Counted from the stretch's first letter, positions 9,875 through 18,476 are shown. The stretch is 64,000 bases of DNA from Rubritalea marina DSM 17716 (GCF_000378105.1 NZ_KB899256.1:48352-112351), one strand, 5' to 3'. Numbers and translations: made by a program. The notes: generated by a model from the sequence alone, not told the origin.

Positions 9875-10932
9875 AATTTGGTATTATCGGCACGGGCATG
9901 ATTTCGGAGTTCCACGCGCTCGCAATCGAGGCGATGGAGAATGGTTCCTTGCATTCTTGCTACAACCGCAGCCCTGAAAAAGCGCAGGCATTCGCCGCGA
10001 AGTACGGGATCGAGTCCCACACCTCACTCGAGGCATTCCTCGCCGATCCCGAGCTCAAGATCGTCACGATCGGCACCCCGTCTGGCGCGCACTTTGATCC
10101 AGCCATGGCTGCCATCGCGGCGGGCAAACACGTCATCTGCGAAAAGCCGCTCGAGATCACTCCTGAGCGCATCGACCAACTCATCGGCGCTGCCGAAGCA
10201 AAGCAAGTCACACTGGCAGCCATCCTCAACCGTCGCTTCAACGCCCCCATCCAACAACTCAAACGAGCGGTCGATACTGGGCGCTTCGGCCAGCTTTCCC
10301 TCGTGGAAGCCTCGATCAAATGGTTCCGCGACCAGGCGTACTACGACTCAGCTGCCTGGCGCGGCACCTGGGCGCTCGACGGCGGTGGCGCCTTGATGAA
10401 CCAATCGATCCACATCATCGACCAATTGCTCTATTGCGTAGGGCCAGTGAAGCGAGTCTCAGCCTCGGTGGCCTGCGTCGCCCACGAAGGGATCGAAGTA
10501 GAAGACACAGCAGTGGCCATTCTAGAATTTGAGAATGGCGCACGCGGCGTCATCCAAGGCTCCACGGCCTGCTATTCCACCCATGGCCACCCCGCTGAGG
10601 TGAACATCTGTGGCAGCAAAGGCAGCGCCTTTCTCGCCGATGAAGCCTTCCGCGTCTGGGACTTTGCCGAAGCGCAGCCGATCGACACCACGATCCACGC
10701 CGAGCTCATGGAAGACACCGAGAGTATTGGCATCGGAGCCAACGACCCAACAAAAATCAATTTCACCGGCCACCAGCACAACTTCGAAGAAGTCGTCAGC
10801 TCGATCCAACAAAACCGCCGTTGCAGCGTGGATGCCCACGAGGCGCGCAAGGCAGTGGAATTGATCAGAGCAATCTACGACAGTGCAATCAAGCAAGGCC
10901 AATGGATCGACCTCTCACCACCAACCCAATAA
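9871..10932 (+). CDS. Gfo/Idh/MocA family NAD(P)-dependent oxidoreductase
   Basis: 353 residues with the family layout: an N-terminal Rossmann fold with the nucleotide loop GIIGTGMIS at residues 4-12, the EKP motif at 91-93 (catalytic lysine), and the C-terminal substrate domain with DGGGALMNQSIHIID at 170-184, which supplies the conserved histidine (H181). Members oxidise or reduce sugar or cyclitol hydroxyls; in clusters with DUF1080 proteins they often act as glycoside or sugar 3-dehydrogenases. No signal peptide, so cytoplasmic. It overlaps the transporter gene by 4 bp and is followed 4 bp later by a DUF1080 gene. The exact substrate cannot be read from sequence. Confidence 0.92.
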   Translation: MKFGIIGTGMISEFHALAIEAMENGSLHSCYNRSPEKAQAFAAKYGIESHTSLEAFLADPELKIVTIGTPSGAHFDPAMAAIAAGKHVICEKPLEITPERIDQLIGAAEAKQVTLAAILNRRFNAPIQQLKRAVDTGRFGQLSLVEASIKWFRDQAYYDSAAWRGTWALDGGGALMNQSIHIIDQLLYCVGPVKRVSASVACVAHEGIEVEDTAVAILEFENGARGVIQGSTACYSTHGHPAEVNICGSKGSAFLADEAFRVWDFAEAQPIDTTIHAELMEDTESIGIGANDPTKINFTGHQHNFEEVVSSIQQNRRCSVDAHEARKAVELIRAIYDSAIKQGQWIDLSPPTQ

Positions 10933-10936
10933 CAAC

Positions 10937-11629
10937 ATGAAATTTATCATCTTCTGCATCCTCATCATGGCAAGCTGCCTGCACGCGAACGATTCCCAAA
11001 AGTCTGACTGGGTCAACCTACTGGAGGGAGATTCCCTGGAGCAATGGCGCTCAACTCGCAAGGCAAAAGACGGTAGCTACCGCGCCCTCGGCCAACGCTG
11101 GCAGCTCGAACATGGCGTGCTCAGCCTCGACCGCAGCCGTGAGGGCCGCGGTGGACACATTGAAACAAAGAAAAACTACTTCCACTTCGAACTCAAATTC
11201 GAGTTCAACATCAAACACAACTGCAATAGCGGCATCAAGTATCGTTGCAAAAACTCACTTGGCTTCGAATACCAAATCACCGACGACGAGAATTACCGCG
11301 ACAACAAGGTAAGCCACCGTACTGGAGAGCTCTACGAACTCGCAGCGGAGGAAGCCCCACGCCTCGTCAAGGCAGCTGGAGAATGGAACAGCGGACGCAT
11401 CATTGCAAAGGGCAACACCATCGAGCACTGGCTCAATGGCCACAAAGTATTCACCATCGAATATGGATCTGACGATTGGAATGAACGCTTCCAGAAGAGC
11501 AAGTACTTCAAGAATGGAACCCTAGATTTCGGCACCCACCAGGGTCCCATCCACCTCCAAGACCACTCCGACACCGATGTGGAATTTAGAAATATGTTCA
11601 TCCGCGAACTCAAACCAGAAAACAACTAG
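10937..11629 (+). CDS. DUF1080 (3-keto-disaccharide hydrolase/lyase family) exported protein
   Basis: The ATG at 10937 gives a 230-residue protein with a signal peptide (MKFIIFCILIMASCLHA), preferable to an upstream in-frame start that would bury the signal. It shows the DUF1080 pattern: LLEGDSLEQW at the N-terminus, a beta-sandwich with NSGIKYR, GFEYQITDD and a TGELYEL segment, then NxIEHWLNG. DUF1080 proteins are concanavalin-like folds that act on 3-keto-glycosides. The neighbouring Gfo/Idh/MocA dehydrogenase and TIM-barrel protein fit glycoside breakdown through a 3-keto intermediate, as described for gut Bacteroides. Periplasmic location is inferred. A paralogue in the same operon lies at 12505-13167. 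Confidence 0.9.
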   Translation: MKFIIFCILIMASCLHANDSQKSDWVNLLEGDSLEQWRSTRKAKDGSYRALGQRWQLEHGVLSLDRSREGRGGHIETKKNYFHFELKFEFNIKHNCNSGIKYRCKNSLGFEYQITDDENYRDNKVSHRTGELYELAAEEAPRLVKAAGEWNSGRIIAKGNTIEHWLNGHKVFTIEYGSDDWNERFQKSKYFKNGTLDFGTHQGPIHLQDHSDTDVEFRNMFIRELKPENN

Positions 11630-11632
11630 TCG

Positions 11633-12508
11633 ATGAAGCTCACTGGATTCACTGACGAGGCAGCGCCCGACCTTGCCACCCAGATCAAGGCCACCAAGGA
11701 GCTCGGCTGGAGCCATCTTTCAGCCCGCAGCATCGATGGCGTGAACATCCATGAACTCAGTGATGCTGCCTTCAACAAAGCAAAACACGCACTAGAAGAA
11801 GCGGACCTTCAGGTGGTCGAATTTGGATCCTTGATCGGTTCGTGGTCGAAACCCATCCACAGCGACTTCTCCATCACCCTGGGTGAAGTCGAGCGCTGCA
11901 TCCAGCGCATGCCCCGGCTGGGTGTGCAGATTGTGCGCGTGATGTCGTATGCGCAGGAACCATGGGGCGATGAGCAATTTGAGCAAGAACGCTTCCGCCG
12001 CCTGCGTGAAGTGACCGCGCGCTTTGCCGATGCTGGACTCACCGTGGCCCATGAAAATTGTATGAACTGGGGAGGATTCTCGGCTGAGCACACACTGCGA
12101 TTGCTGGATGAAGTCCCCGGCATGAAGCTCATTTTCGACACGGGCAATCCCGTGTTCCAGCGCGATCGATCAATGCCAGAATCCGAGGGAAACTACCCGT
12201 GGCAAGACAGCCTCGAGTTCTTCCACCAAGTCAAAGAACACATCGTCCACGTCCATGTAAAAGATTGCCTAAACCCAACAAACGACGAGGTAGAACCTGA
12301 GTACACCTTCCCAGGACATGGCCAAGCTCAAGTCCGCGAAATCCTCGCTGAGCTCAGACAATCAAACTACCGTGGCTTCATCGCCATCGAACCCCACGTC
12401 GCCACCGTCTTCCACGCCAGTGCCGAAGAAGTCGACTGGCAGCAATGTTACTCCAGCTTCATCCAGTACGGCAAAGAACTCGAATCCATCATCCAAGCAC
12501 TCTCATGA
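11633..12508 (+). CDS. Sugar phosphate isomerase/epimerase-like TIM-barrel protein
   Basis: A 291-residue cytoplasmic protein of the xylose-isomerase-like TIM-barrel family (AP_endonuc_2). Family marks are the metal-site segments VAHENCMNWGG, LIFDTGNPVF and HVHVKD, and a C-terminal FIAIEPH. These proteins isomerise, epimerise or eliminate from sugar or keto-sugar substrates using a divalent metal. The gene starts 3 bp after the DUF1080 stop and overlaps the next DUF1080 gene by 4 bp (ATGA), so it is tightly coupled within the operon. It may process the keto-sugar made by the dehydrogenase and DUF1080 partner. Substrate not determined. Confidence 0.9.
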   Translation: MKLTGFTDEAAPDLATQIKATKELGWSHLSARSIDGVNIHELSDAAFNKAKHALEEADLQVVEFGSLIGSWSKPIHSDFSITLGEVERCIQRMPRLGVQIVRVMSYAQEPWGDEQFEQERFRRLREVTARFADAGLTVAHENCMNWGGFSAEHTLRLLDEVPGMKLIFDTGNPVFQRDRSMPESEGNYPWQDSLEFFHQVKEHIVHVHVKDCLNPTNDEVEPEYTFPGHGQAQVREILAELRQSNYRGFIAIEPHVATVFHASAEEVDWQQCYSSFIQYGKELESIIQALS

Positions 12509-13167
12509 AACACATCCTCAGCACACTCATCGCACTCACGCTCCCAATCCTCGCAGCAGAACCCACCGAGCTCTTCAATGGCAATGACCTCACGGGTTGG
12601 CGCATGGTTGGCGGCAAAGCCGACTTCAAGGTCGAAGACGGCTGCATCGTAGGCACCGGAGAAAACCTCAAAGGCAATTCCTTCCTCCGCACGGAGGCGA
12701 CCTTCACCGACTTCGAGTTCAGCTACGAATTCAAATTCGACACACTTGAAGGGAATTCTGGCGTCATGTTTCGCGCTCAGCAACGCGCTGGCAATGGCCG
12801 CGTCTTCGGCTACCAATGCGAAGCTGACAACAACCCAAAACGCGTCTGGACTGGAGGAATCTACGATGAAGCACGCCGTGGCTGGCTCCACCCCACCAAG
12901 TCGAAGCAAGCTGATAAACTAGCAGTGGCTCGCGCCTTCACCGCTCAAGGGAAGGCTCTCTTCAAATGGGACGATTGGAATTCATTCAAGATCCGCTGCC
13001 AAGGCAACCGCATCCAAATCTGGCTCAATGGCGAGCTCCGCACCGACTTCACCGACACCGACTCAGAACACGACACGCGTGAGGGATTTATCGGACTACA
13101 AGTGCATAATGGCAAAGCCTGCCACGTGCGCTGGAGAAACATCCAGATCATCGATCTCACCAAGTAA
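12505..13167 (+). CDS. Second DUF1080 exported protein
   Basis: 220 residues from the ATG at 12505, which overlaps the preceding stop by 4 bp; a longer reading from 12445 would lie within the upstream gene and is not favoured. A signal peptide (MKHILSTLIALTLPILAAEP) is followed by a DUF1080 beta-sandwich: LFNGNDLTGWR, a GNSGVMFRAQ strand, FGYQCEAD, IYDEARRGWL and IQIWLNGE. It differs substantially from the paralogue at 10937, so the two probably act on different linkages or steps rather than being a recent duplication. Predicted periplasmic. Confidence 0.9.
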   Translation: MKHILSTLIALTLPILAAEPTELFNGNDLTGWRMVGGKADFKVEDGCIVGTGENLKGNSFLRTEATFTDFEFSYEFKFDTLEGNSGVMFRAQQRAGNGRVFGYQCEADNNPKRVWTGGIYDEARRGWLHPTKSKQADKLAVARAFTAQGKALFKWDDWNSFKIRCQGNRIQIWLNGELRTDFTDTDSEHDTREGFIGLQVHNGKACHVRWRNIQIIDLTK

Positions 13168-13203
13168 AACCACCACCCCTCGCTGCCTTAACGAATTCTA
13201 AAA

Positions 13204-14157
13204 ATGATGCAACGCTCCCTTCTAACCACCCTCACCTTGCTACTTCCAGCCCTTGTGTGCGCCTCGCCCGATGCATCACAAGGCAATGAAGTGCCGCGCC
13301 CACCTGCGCACGAAACTCCAACGGCACCAAGTAAAGCGAAAGCCACCAAACAATCTTCTACGAAGAACAAGAACAAGGCGCCAGCCGCCTTCACCACCAA
13401 CTGCGTGGCTTGTCATGACATGAATAAGGACCTAGTTGGCCCATCCCTCGTGCAAATCGCAATCTGGTACCCACGAGCCAAACAACAAGCATTCGTGGAT
13501 TGGTGCCTCAACCCAGGAAAAAGAAATCCCGATATGGCTCAAATGCCATCCATGGCGCATATCGAAAAAAGTGAGCTCATCCAGATCCATCGCTACATCC
13601 TAGAAAAAAGCAAAGGTCAAGAGCGCATCAAGATGCCTAAAGTCGATCCATTCCTCACATCCGAAGCCTACACCCGCCGCCCTAGGCTCATGCGTAGCTT
13701 TTTCCCAAATACTGGACCCGCTTCGCTCTTGCTCGCCTTGCCCACCACCGAAAAGCACAACATCATTTGGGACACTGACAGCTGCAGTCTCGCATACATC
13801 GCTGCTGGAGCAGTCGACAACTACACCTACTGGCGCAGTAATGGCAACTCACTAGCCAAGGTAGGCAAGGAGCTATACCGCCCCGATGCCCCGCTCTTCA
13901 GTCAACAAAAACACTATCGCGGGTACGCGGTCGACGCAGCAGGATTCGCAACCATCCACTACATTGTCGCTGGGATCAAGGTCAGTGAATCCTACTCCGT
14001 AAAAGGCAACTCCATCGTGCAGACAGTGAAAAGTAACAAGCCGCTTCCCTCTCACTCATTGCCCTCCACGAAGGAGCACAACAACATGGTCACCAAGGTG
14101 AAAGCTCAACCTCGCAAACTCACCATCGAGTACTCATTGAAAACCACAAACCCATAG
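13204..14157 (+). CDS. Exported c-type cytochrome with C-terminal unknown domain
   Basis: 317 residues: signal peptide, a Pro/Lys/Thr-rich linker (~25-60), then a short class I cytochrome c domain with heme site CVACH at residues 67-71 and a likely axial Met in QMPSM (~114). The C-terminal ~170 residues are a beta-rich domain that I do not recognise (YTYWRSNG, LYRPDAPLF). It sits 36 bp after the second DUF1080 gene and 6 bp before the propeller gene. A plausible role is to accept electrons from periplasmic sugar oxidation; that is inferred from the pairing with the propeller protein, a pairing repeated at 48426-49892. Confidence 0.85.
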   Translation: MMQRSLLTTLTLLLPALVCASPDASQGNEVPRPPAHETPTAPSKAKATKQSSTKNKNKAPAAFTTNCVACHDMNKDLVGPSLVQIAIWYPRAKQQAFVDWCLNPGKRNPDMAQMPSMAHIEKSELIQIHRYILEKSKGQERIKMPKVDPFLTSEAYTRRPRLMRSFFPNTGPASLLLALPTTEKHNIIWDTDSCSLAYIAAGAVDNYTYWRSNGNSLAKVGKELYRPDAPLFSQQKHYRGYAVDAAGFATIHYIVAGIKVSESYSVKGNSIVQTVKSNKPLPSHSLPSTKEHNNMVTKVKAQPRKLTIEYSLKTTNP

Positions 14158-14163
14158 CAACAT

Positions 14164-15705
14164 ATGAACCCTAGACTCATTCTCAAGCTACTTACCATCC
14201 TAGGGGTATTGCATAGCCAAGTCCTTGCTCAATTTACTTGGACCCAACACTACAAGGTGGAAGACATCCCAGCTCCTAAAGGGGTCGACTACCAAATTGG
14301 TGGGCTCGCCATGACCCCACAAGGCAAGCTCATCGCTTGCTTCCACCGAGGGGAAGTCATGGTGTACTCCGAACGAGATCAATCGTGGTCCTTGTTCGCC
14401 TCAGGATTGCATGAGCCACTGGGTATTTATGTCGAAGACAAAGGCACCGTGCTCGTCATCCAGCGCGGCGAACTCACCCGACTCCACGATACCAATAAGG
14501 ATGGTAAAGCCGACCTCTACGAGAATGTTTGCAACGATTGGGGGCTGTCAGGAAACTATCACGAATTCACCTTTGGCCTCGTCAAAGATTCAAAGAAAAA
14601 CATCTACATCGCTCTGGGAACCGCCTCCAACGGATCGGGTGTGCGAGAACACATCAGAGGCCCATGGAACGACACCGGTGGGCTCACCCATGACATGTTT
14701 CTCTACAAAGACGGCAAGGAATGGAATGAAAAGAAAAAGCACGTTCCTAGAATGTACGCCCGAGTTCCCTATCGCGGCTGTGTCCTAAAAATCACCCCAG
14801 GCAACAAAAAAGCCGAAGTCTATGCCACCGGACTCCGCACGCCCAATGGACTCTACATCGATCACTCAGACCAACTCTGGATCAGCGACAATCAAGGCGA
14901 TTGGGTCGGCGCCTCCAAGATGCACCGCATCAAGGAAGGTGGCTTCCATGGCCACGTCGCCTCCTTGCTCTGGTCTGAGTCACCGCCAGAGCGTGTGCCA
15001 GCCCGGCTCCCCGTGAAGGAGCTCCAAGCGATGCGCATCAAAGCCCCCATCTTGCTCCCCCAGGGCGAATGTGGAAACTCCATCACCCAACCCTTGGAGA
15101 GCCGTCCCTCATTTTTCCCACATCGTGACACGGCACTGTCGAAGGACCAAATCATCATGGGCGAGATGAACCACGCTAGGCTCGTCCGTTACCTGCCCGA
15201 CACGGTCAATGGAACCCATCAGGGAACGGCCATCCACACCCTCAACACTCAAGCCATTGAAATGGGCAACAACCGTCTACTTTATTCCAAAGATGGGAAG
15301 TCGCTCTACCTAGGGAAAACCCACCTCAGTTGGCCTGGCAGAGAAGGGATTCGTAAAGTCACTTACACCGGGAAACCCTACCTCATGGTCGAATCGGTCA
15401 AGCTCACCGACTCAGGATTCCTCATCACCTTCAATCACGACATCACCCTGGCCTCACAAAGCCCAAAACCATCCATCGAGTCCTACACCATCGCCTATCA
15501 CGCGCACTATGGGTCTCCCAAAATCAATCGGCAAAAACATACCGCCAAGATCACCACCATGGCCAACAACCAAGTCTTACTCACCCTGGATCAAGCCATG
15601 ATGGCAAACCGTGTCTATGATATCACGTTGCCCAATGCCATCCAGGCATCATGCGGAGAACTCTCATCCAAGCGCTTTTGGTACACGGCTCACGTGCTAC
15701 CTTGA
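14164..15705 (+). CDS. Exported beta-propeller protein of the PVC membrane-bound-dehydrogenase-like family
   Basis: 513 residues with a signal peptide (cleavage near VLAQ). The body has repeated propeller blades of the soluble-dehydrogenase type seen in Planctomycetes/Verrucomicrobia: HEPLGIYVED, RLHDTNKDGKAD (a calcium-like DxNxDGxxD loop), a GLRTPNGL segment and ISDNQGDW. The C-terminus is an Ig-like beta domain. It has no CxxCH heme site of its own; the cytochrome is encoded just upstream. A paralogue with the same order of motifs lies at 46971-48416. It is the last gene of the operon and is followed by a strong terminator at 15766. Confidence 0.85.
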   Translation: MNPRLILKLLTILGVLHSQVLAQFTWTQHYKVEDIPAPKGVDYQIGGLAMTPQGKLIACFHRGEVMVYSERDQSWSLFASGLHEPLGIYVEDKGTVLVIQRGELTRLHDTNKDGKADLYENVCNDWGLSGNYHEFTFGLVKDSKKNIYIALGTASNGSGVREHIRGPWNDTGGLTHDMFLYKDGKEWNEKKKHVPRMYARVPYRGCVLKITPGNKKAEVYATGLRTPNGLYIDHSDQLWISDNQGDWVGASKMHRIKEGGFHGHVASLLWSESPPERVPARLPVKELQAMRIKAPILLPQGECGNSITQPLESRPSFFPHRDTALSKDQIIMGEMNHARLVRYLPDTVNGTHQGTAIHTLNTQAIEMGNNRLLYSKDGKSLYLGKTHLSWPGREGIRKVTYTGKPYLMVESVKLTDSGFLITFNHDITLASQSPKPSIESYTIAYHAHYGSPKINRQKHTAKITTMANNQVLLTLDQAMMANRVYDITLPNAIQASCGELSSKRFWYTAHVLP

Positions 15706-15765
15706 TGGTTGCTGACATCTACTAGCCGCCACGGCCTCAGCGAAGAGGTCGGGCAAGCAGCAAAC

Positions 15766-15798
15766 AAAAAAGGCGTCTCATCATGAGACGCCTTTTTT
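15766..15798. terminator. Rho-independent terminator, bidirectional
   Basis: A perfect 15-bp stem (arms 15766-15780 and 15784-15798) with a TCA loop, with A and T runs at its two edges. It ends the sugar operon. It also lies just downstream, in the minus sense, of the displaced tRNA-His 3' end, so it was probably the original tRNA-His terminator before the element integrated. Confidence 0.9.
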
Positions 15799-15807
15799 AG
15801 GATAACA

Positions 15808-15836
15808 AATGGGGTGGATGACGGGACTCGAACCCG
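15808..15836. repeat. Left attachment site (displaced tRNA-His 3' end)
   Basis: 29 bases identical to 23413-23441, covering the CCA tail, acceptor 3' strand and T arm of tRNA-His in minus orientation; identity stops at 15837. There is no tRNA 5' half here, so this is the host fragment displaced by integration. Confidence 0.92.
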
Positions 15837-15871
15837 TCACCGAACACCAACAAAATAAGTGAAAACACACC

Positions 15872-15892
15872 TTTACTACACACTTTACTAAA
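15872..15892 (+). other. Candidate integrase arm-type sites, left end
   Basis: Two tandem TTTACTAMA-like words (15872-15880 and 15884-15892) lie between the left attachment repeat and the integrase gene. Matching TTACTAAAC words occur near the other end at 23266-23287. This is inferred from position and repetition only. Confidence 0.4.
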
Positions 15893-15936
15893 AAAAGGCA
15901 CTTGTAGAGGCGTCTAAATGTCCCCAAGATGCAACA

Positions 15937-17241
15937 GTGAGCAAGAGGGAGAGAGTAACACTGACAGACAAGAAAGCCAAGAGTGCAGAGGCGTCTCTTG
16001 CGACGGTTTCGCAGAAGAAAAACGGGAAGACCTATGTGAGTTTTCGTGTACGCTGGAAGATCGACGGCGAGACCAAGACCAAAGAATTCAAAGAATTGCC
16101 TAACGCTGAGATCTTCAAAAATCAGAAGAACTTAGAATTGAAAGGAATGTCGGAGGCAAAGCAGCCGTTTCTATCGAGTTTGACTAAACAGAACTTGCAG
16201 GACGCTGAGTGGGCTCAGAGCACCCTAGGTGAAACGTACTCTATCCGAGAAGCCGTCGAGTTCTTTCTACGCCACCACAGACCCCCAAAACACACGCTAA
16301 CAATATCCGAGGCTCTGAAGGTGCTACTCGACAAGAAGGAGAAAGCTGGAGTCAGTGACAGGCAGCGTCGCACACTAAAGACAACCGTGAACGCACTAAT
16401 GACACACACGGGCGACGTTGAGCTTCACACCATTACTGAGGAACAGGTGAGGCTCTACCTAGGTAAACTCAAAGGACGTGACGGTAAGACTCTCAAGAAG
16501 AAGACGTGGAACAATCGCCGCAATGAGGTTTCGTCGTTCTTCACCTTCGCAATGGAGAAAGACCTGAGCACTCAACGCCCTTGGACGTTCCACAACCCCG
16601 TTGAGGACATCGAGAAGTATTCCAAGGATTCAATTAGGCAGGAGCGTCCCCCTATCGCCACTAGCGACCCTCAGACAGTTTGTGATCTCCTCACTTATGC
16701 GATGCAGTACAACGGCGGAGCAATGGTGAAATATTTCGCTCTAGCCTACTTCACGGGGATTAGACCCAGCCCCGAGGTGAAGCAAGGCGAGCTAACACGA
16801 CTTGCTGAAAACCCTTCACTAATCAACTTAGAAACTAACACTATCCGACTTCATGCAAGCATGACGAAGGACAAGAGGGAGCGAACCGTCACCATTGCTC
16901 CTAACCTCAAGAAGTGGCTAGAGGCTTATGAGCATCTCCCAATTGTTCCCGAGGGGCTGGATTTCCCCCGCGCTTATCGCCACATCAGGCAGCAGTTCAA
17001 GCTTCAGCACGACGAGACGCGCCACAGCTTTATCTCTTACCATGTGGCGCTCAATAGGAGTGTTGGAAATGCAGCGCTAGAGGCTGGAAACAGTGAGGCC
17101 AAGGTAAAGGAGCATTACCTGTATCACCGCTCAAGAGGAGACGCTGAAGCCTTCGCCTCTATCGTGCCAGACATGGAAGCAGGAGTGGCTGTGTTCGCTA
17201 AAGAGAAACCGAAAGGCTCAGGTCATTTGAAAGTTAGCTAG
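15937..17241 (+). CDS. int: Tyrosine recombinase (integrase)
   Basis: 434 residues from a GTG start at 15937, 100 bp inside the left attachment repeat. An N-terminal arm-binding region with a basic beta segment (KNGKTYVSFRVRWK) and a SAM-like core-binding domain (~110-215) precede the catalytic domain. Catalytic landmarks are TGIR (R276), a lysine around 311-314 (TKDKRERTV), ETRHSF (R362, H363) and KEHYLYH (Y394 most likely). Two usual histidines are replaced: the box II position three before R362 is D359, and box III reads GNS (N385) where GHS is common. The gene should catalyse integration and excision at the tRNA-His site. The next gene starts 1 bp after its stop. Confidence 0.93.
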   Translation: MSKRERVTLTDKKAKSAEASLATVSQKKNGKTYVSFRVRWKIDGETKTKEFKELPNAEIFKNQKNLELKGMSEAKQPFLSSLTKQNLQDAEWAQSTLGETYSIREAVEFFLRHHRPPKHTLTISEALKVLLDKKEKAGVSDRQRRTLKTTVNALMTHTGDVELHTITEEQVRLYLGKLKGRDGKTLKKKTWNNRRNEVSSFFTFAMEKDLSTQRPWTFHNPVEDIEKYSKDSIRQERPPIATSDPQTVCDLLTYAMQYNGGAMVKYFALAYFTGIRPSPEVKQGELTRLAENPSLINLETNTIRLHASMTKDKRERTVTIAPNLKKWLEAYEHLPIVPEGLDFPRAYRHIRQQFKLQHDETRHSFISYHVALNRSVGNAALEAGNSEAKVKEHYLYHRSRGDAEAFASIVPDMEAGVAVFAKEKPKGSGHLKVS

Positions 17242-17242
17242 T

Positions 17243-17887
17243 ATGAGTGGAGTAAAATATAGAGAATCTGAAGCATTCAAGGCGCATAGATCGAAGTTCC
17301 TTGGGCAAATTCTTAATGACGATAGTGAGACTCAGATAGAAGAGCTAGCTCCTGAGCTAAGAGAGGTAGTGGACGCCATTATCGACTACCACCAGAAAAC
17401 TACACGCAAAACCCCTGAGAGCGGCTCAACTGGCCTCTTTGAAATGTTCCACTCAGCTAGGAAAGTTAGTTTCCTTAGAGGTTTTCATGATTTACAAGCC
17501 CCTCACATAGAGCACTGCGAGCACAGCATGAGCGCGTTCGGCAATTCTCTCTTGGACGTGATGCTGAAACACATTCATGAGAACACAGATGACGCCCCAG
17601 AACGCATTGGTGAATGGCTAGAAGAGCAAGGTGGATTGATTAAAGCTCAGTCTAAGTACCCTAAAAACAACCTTGCAATCTTAACGGTGCTTTTTCACTT
17701 CATAATACAGAATCAAGAGCTCCCAACGTCTAGGTGTGAGTTGATACGGTATTACAATGAAGACGCTTTAGAGGAGTGGAAGAGCGGCGCTAAGGCGAAA
17801 ATCAAGGTGAGTAGTGACATTGCTAAAGCCTTAAATGAGATCGGAATAGGTGATTTAATAAGAGGCAACGAACCGTTGGACAACTAG
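17243..17887 (+). CDS. Hypothetical element protein
   Basis: 214 residues, starting 1 bp after the integrase stop and so co-transcribed with it. Mostly alpha-helical and charged, with no signal peptide or membrane segment. It contains a helical stretch LREVVDAIIDYHQKTTRK and a central EHIHENTDDAPERIGEWLEEQ-like acidic part. I recognise no family. Its position beside the integrase fits an excision, regulatory or host-interference role, but none is supported directly. Confidence 0.7.
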   Translation: MSGVKYRESEAFKAHRSKFLGQILNDDSETQIEELAPELREVVDAIIDYHQKTTRKTPESGSTGLFEMFHSARKVSFLRGFHDLQAPHIEHCEHSMSAFGNSLLDVMLKHIHENTDDAPERIGEWLEEQGGLIKAQSKYPKNNLAILTVLFHFIIQNQELPTSRCELIRYYNEDALEEWKSGAKAKIKVSSDIAKALNEIGIGDLIRGNEPLDN

Positions 17888-17983
17888 ACAAGCCGCAAGT
17901 TGTTCACAGTGAGTAAGTGATAGGCAAAAAATCTCTTAACTATCAAACCCCTAGGTGAAGTGCAGCAGTGCGAAACTAAGGGC

Positions 17984-18211
17984 ATGGTTAAGCAATTAAG
18001 CCCCACTAAGCAGGAGCCCACACTCGTGGGATTGAAGTCAGCACTCGCAGCAGTGTTTCCAGACGAAGCGACGCGTCCAGCGTTCCGAACATTCTCAGAA
18101 TGGAAGGCGCTAGGATATTTCCCTCATGTTAAGATAGGACGGCGCGTTTTCGTCGATCCCGTGAAAGTCAGAGAAGCTCTCGAAAGCCGCTTCACAATCA
18201 ACGCAAAATAA
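17984..18211 (+). CDS. Small helix-turn-helix DNA-binding protein (AlpA/excisionase-like)
   Basis: 75 residues from the ATG at 17984 (a GTG at 17960 would add 8 residues; ribosome sites do not decide). The C-terminal half reads FRTFSEWKALGYFPHVKIGRRVFVDP, which matches the winged-helix layout of MerR-like excisionase/AlpA proteins: a helix, a turn with the GRR..V wing, then a DP.K.REALE helix. Such proteins are excisionases or activators in satellites and integrative elements. It stands alone after a 96-bp gap and is followed by a hairpin at 18214-18258. Confidence 0.7.
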   Translation: MVKQLSPTKQEPTLVGLKSALAAVFPDEATRPAFRTFSEWKALGYFPHVKIGRRVFVDPVKVREALESRFTINAK

Positions 18212-18213
18212 AA

Positions 18214-18258
18214 AGAACTCCGCCGCTCGTGGTTTGAACATGAGAGTGACGGAGTTCT
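18214..18258 (+). terminator. Stem-loop after the small DNA-binding gene
   Basis: Arms AGAACTCCG (18214-18222) and CGGAGTTCT (18250-18258) pair perfectly over 9 bp around a 27-nt loop. There is no long T run, so it may be a weak terminator or an mRNA-processing or regulatory hairpin. A second short GC hairpin lies around 18291-18304. Confidence 0.45.
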
Positions 18259-18335
18259 AAGGAATTTCCTACAAAGCACTTTATCTAACGCGGGGCTTTC
18301 CCGCAAGTTTCAAACATACGGTGGCTCATAGAATT

Positions 18336-18476
18336 ATGAACTATCTTATAATTGTATCAGAGGCCATCGCGCTACTCTGTCTCAAGTTAGCGGCCTTCGC
18401 CGTCCCAGTCTATATCGGGCATCTTCTACTCGATCTCATTTGCAAGCTCGCCAAGAAAGGAGGCGAAAATGAATAG
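18336..18476 (+). CDS. 46-residue predicted membrane peptide
   Basis: ATG at 18336, stop at 18474-18476. The peptide has a long hydrophobic stretch (IVSEAIALLCLKLAAFAVPV and on to IGHLLLDLI), then a basic tail CKLAKKGGENE. Its last codons overlap the next gene's start by 8 bases, and the shared AAGGAGG lies inside its 3' end, which suggests translational coupling. Small inner-membrane peptides are common in phage elements (holin-like or inhibitor roles), but no function can be assigned. Confidence 0.55.
   Translation: MNYLIIVSEAIALLCLKLAAFAVPVYIGHLLLDLICKLAKKGGENE

Noticed and set aside
15808..15836. A second tRNA-His gene or pseudogene
   Set aside because: Only the 3' 29 bases match; no anticodon or D arm lies beside it. 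It is the displaced attachment fragment.
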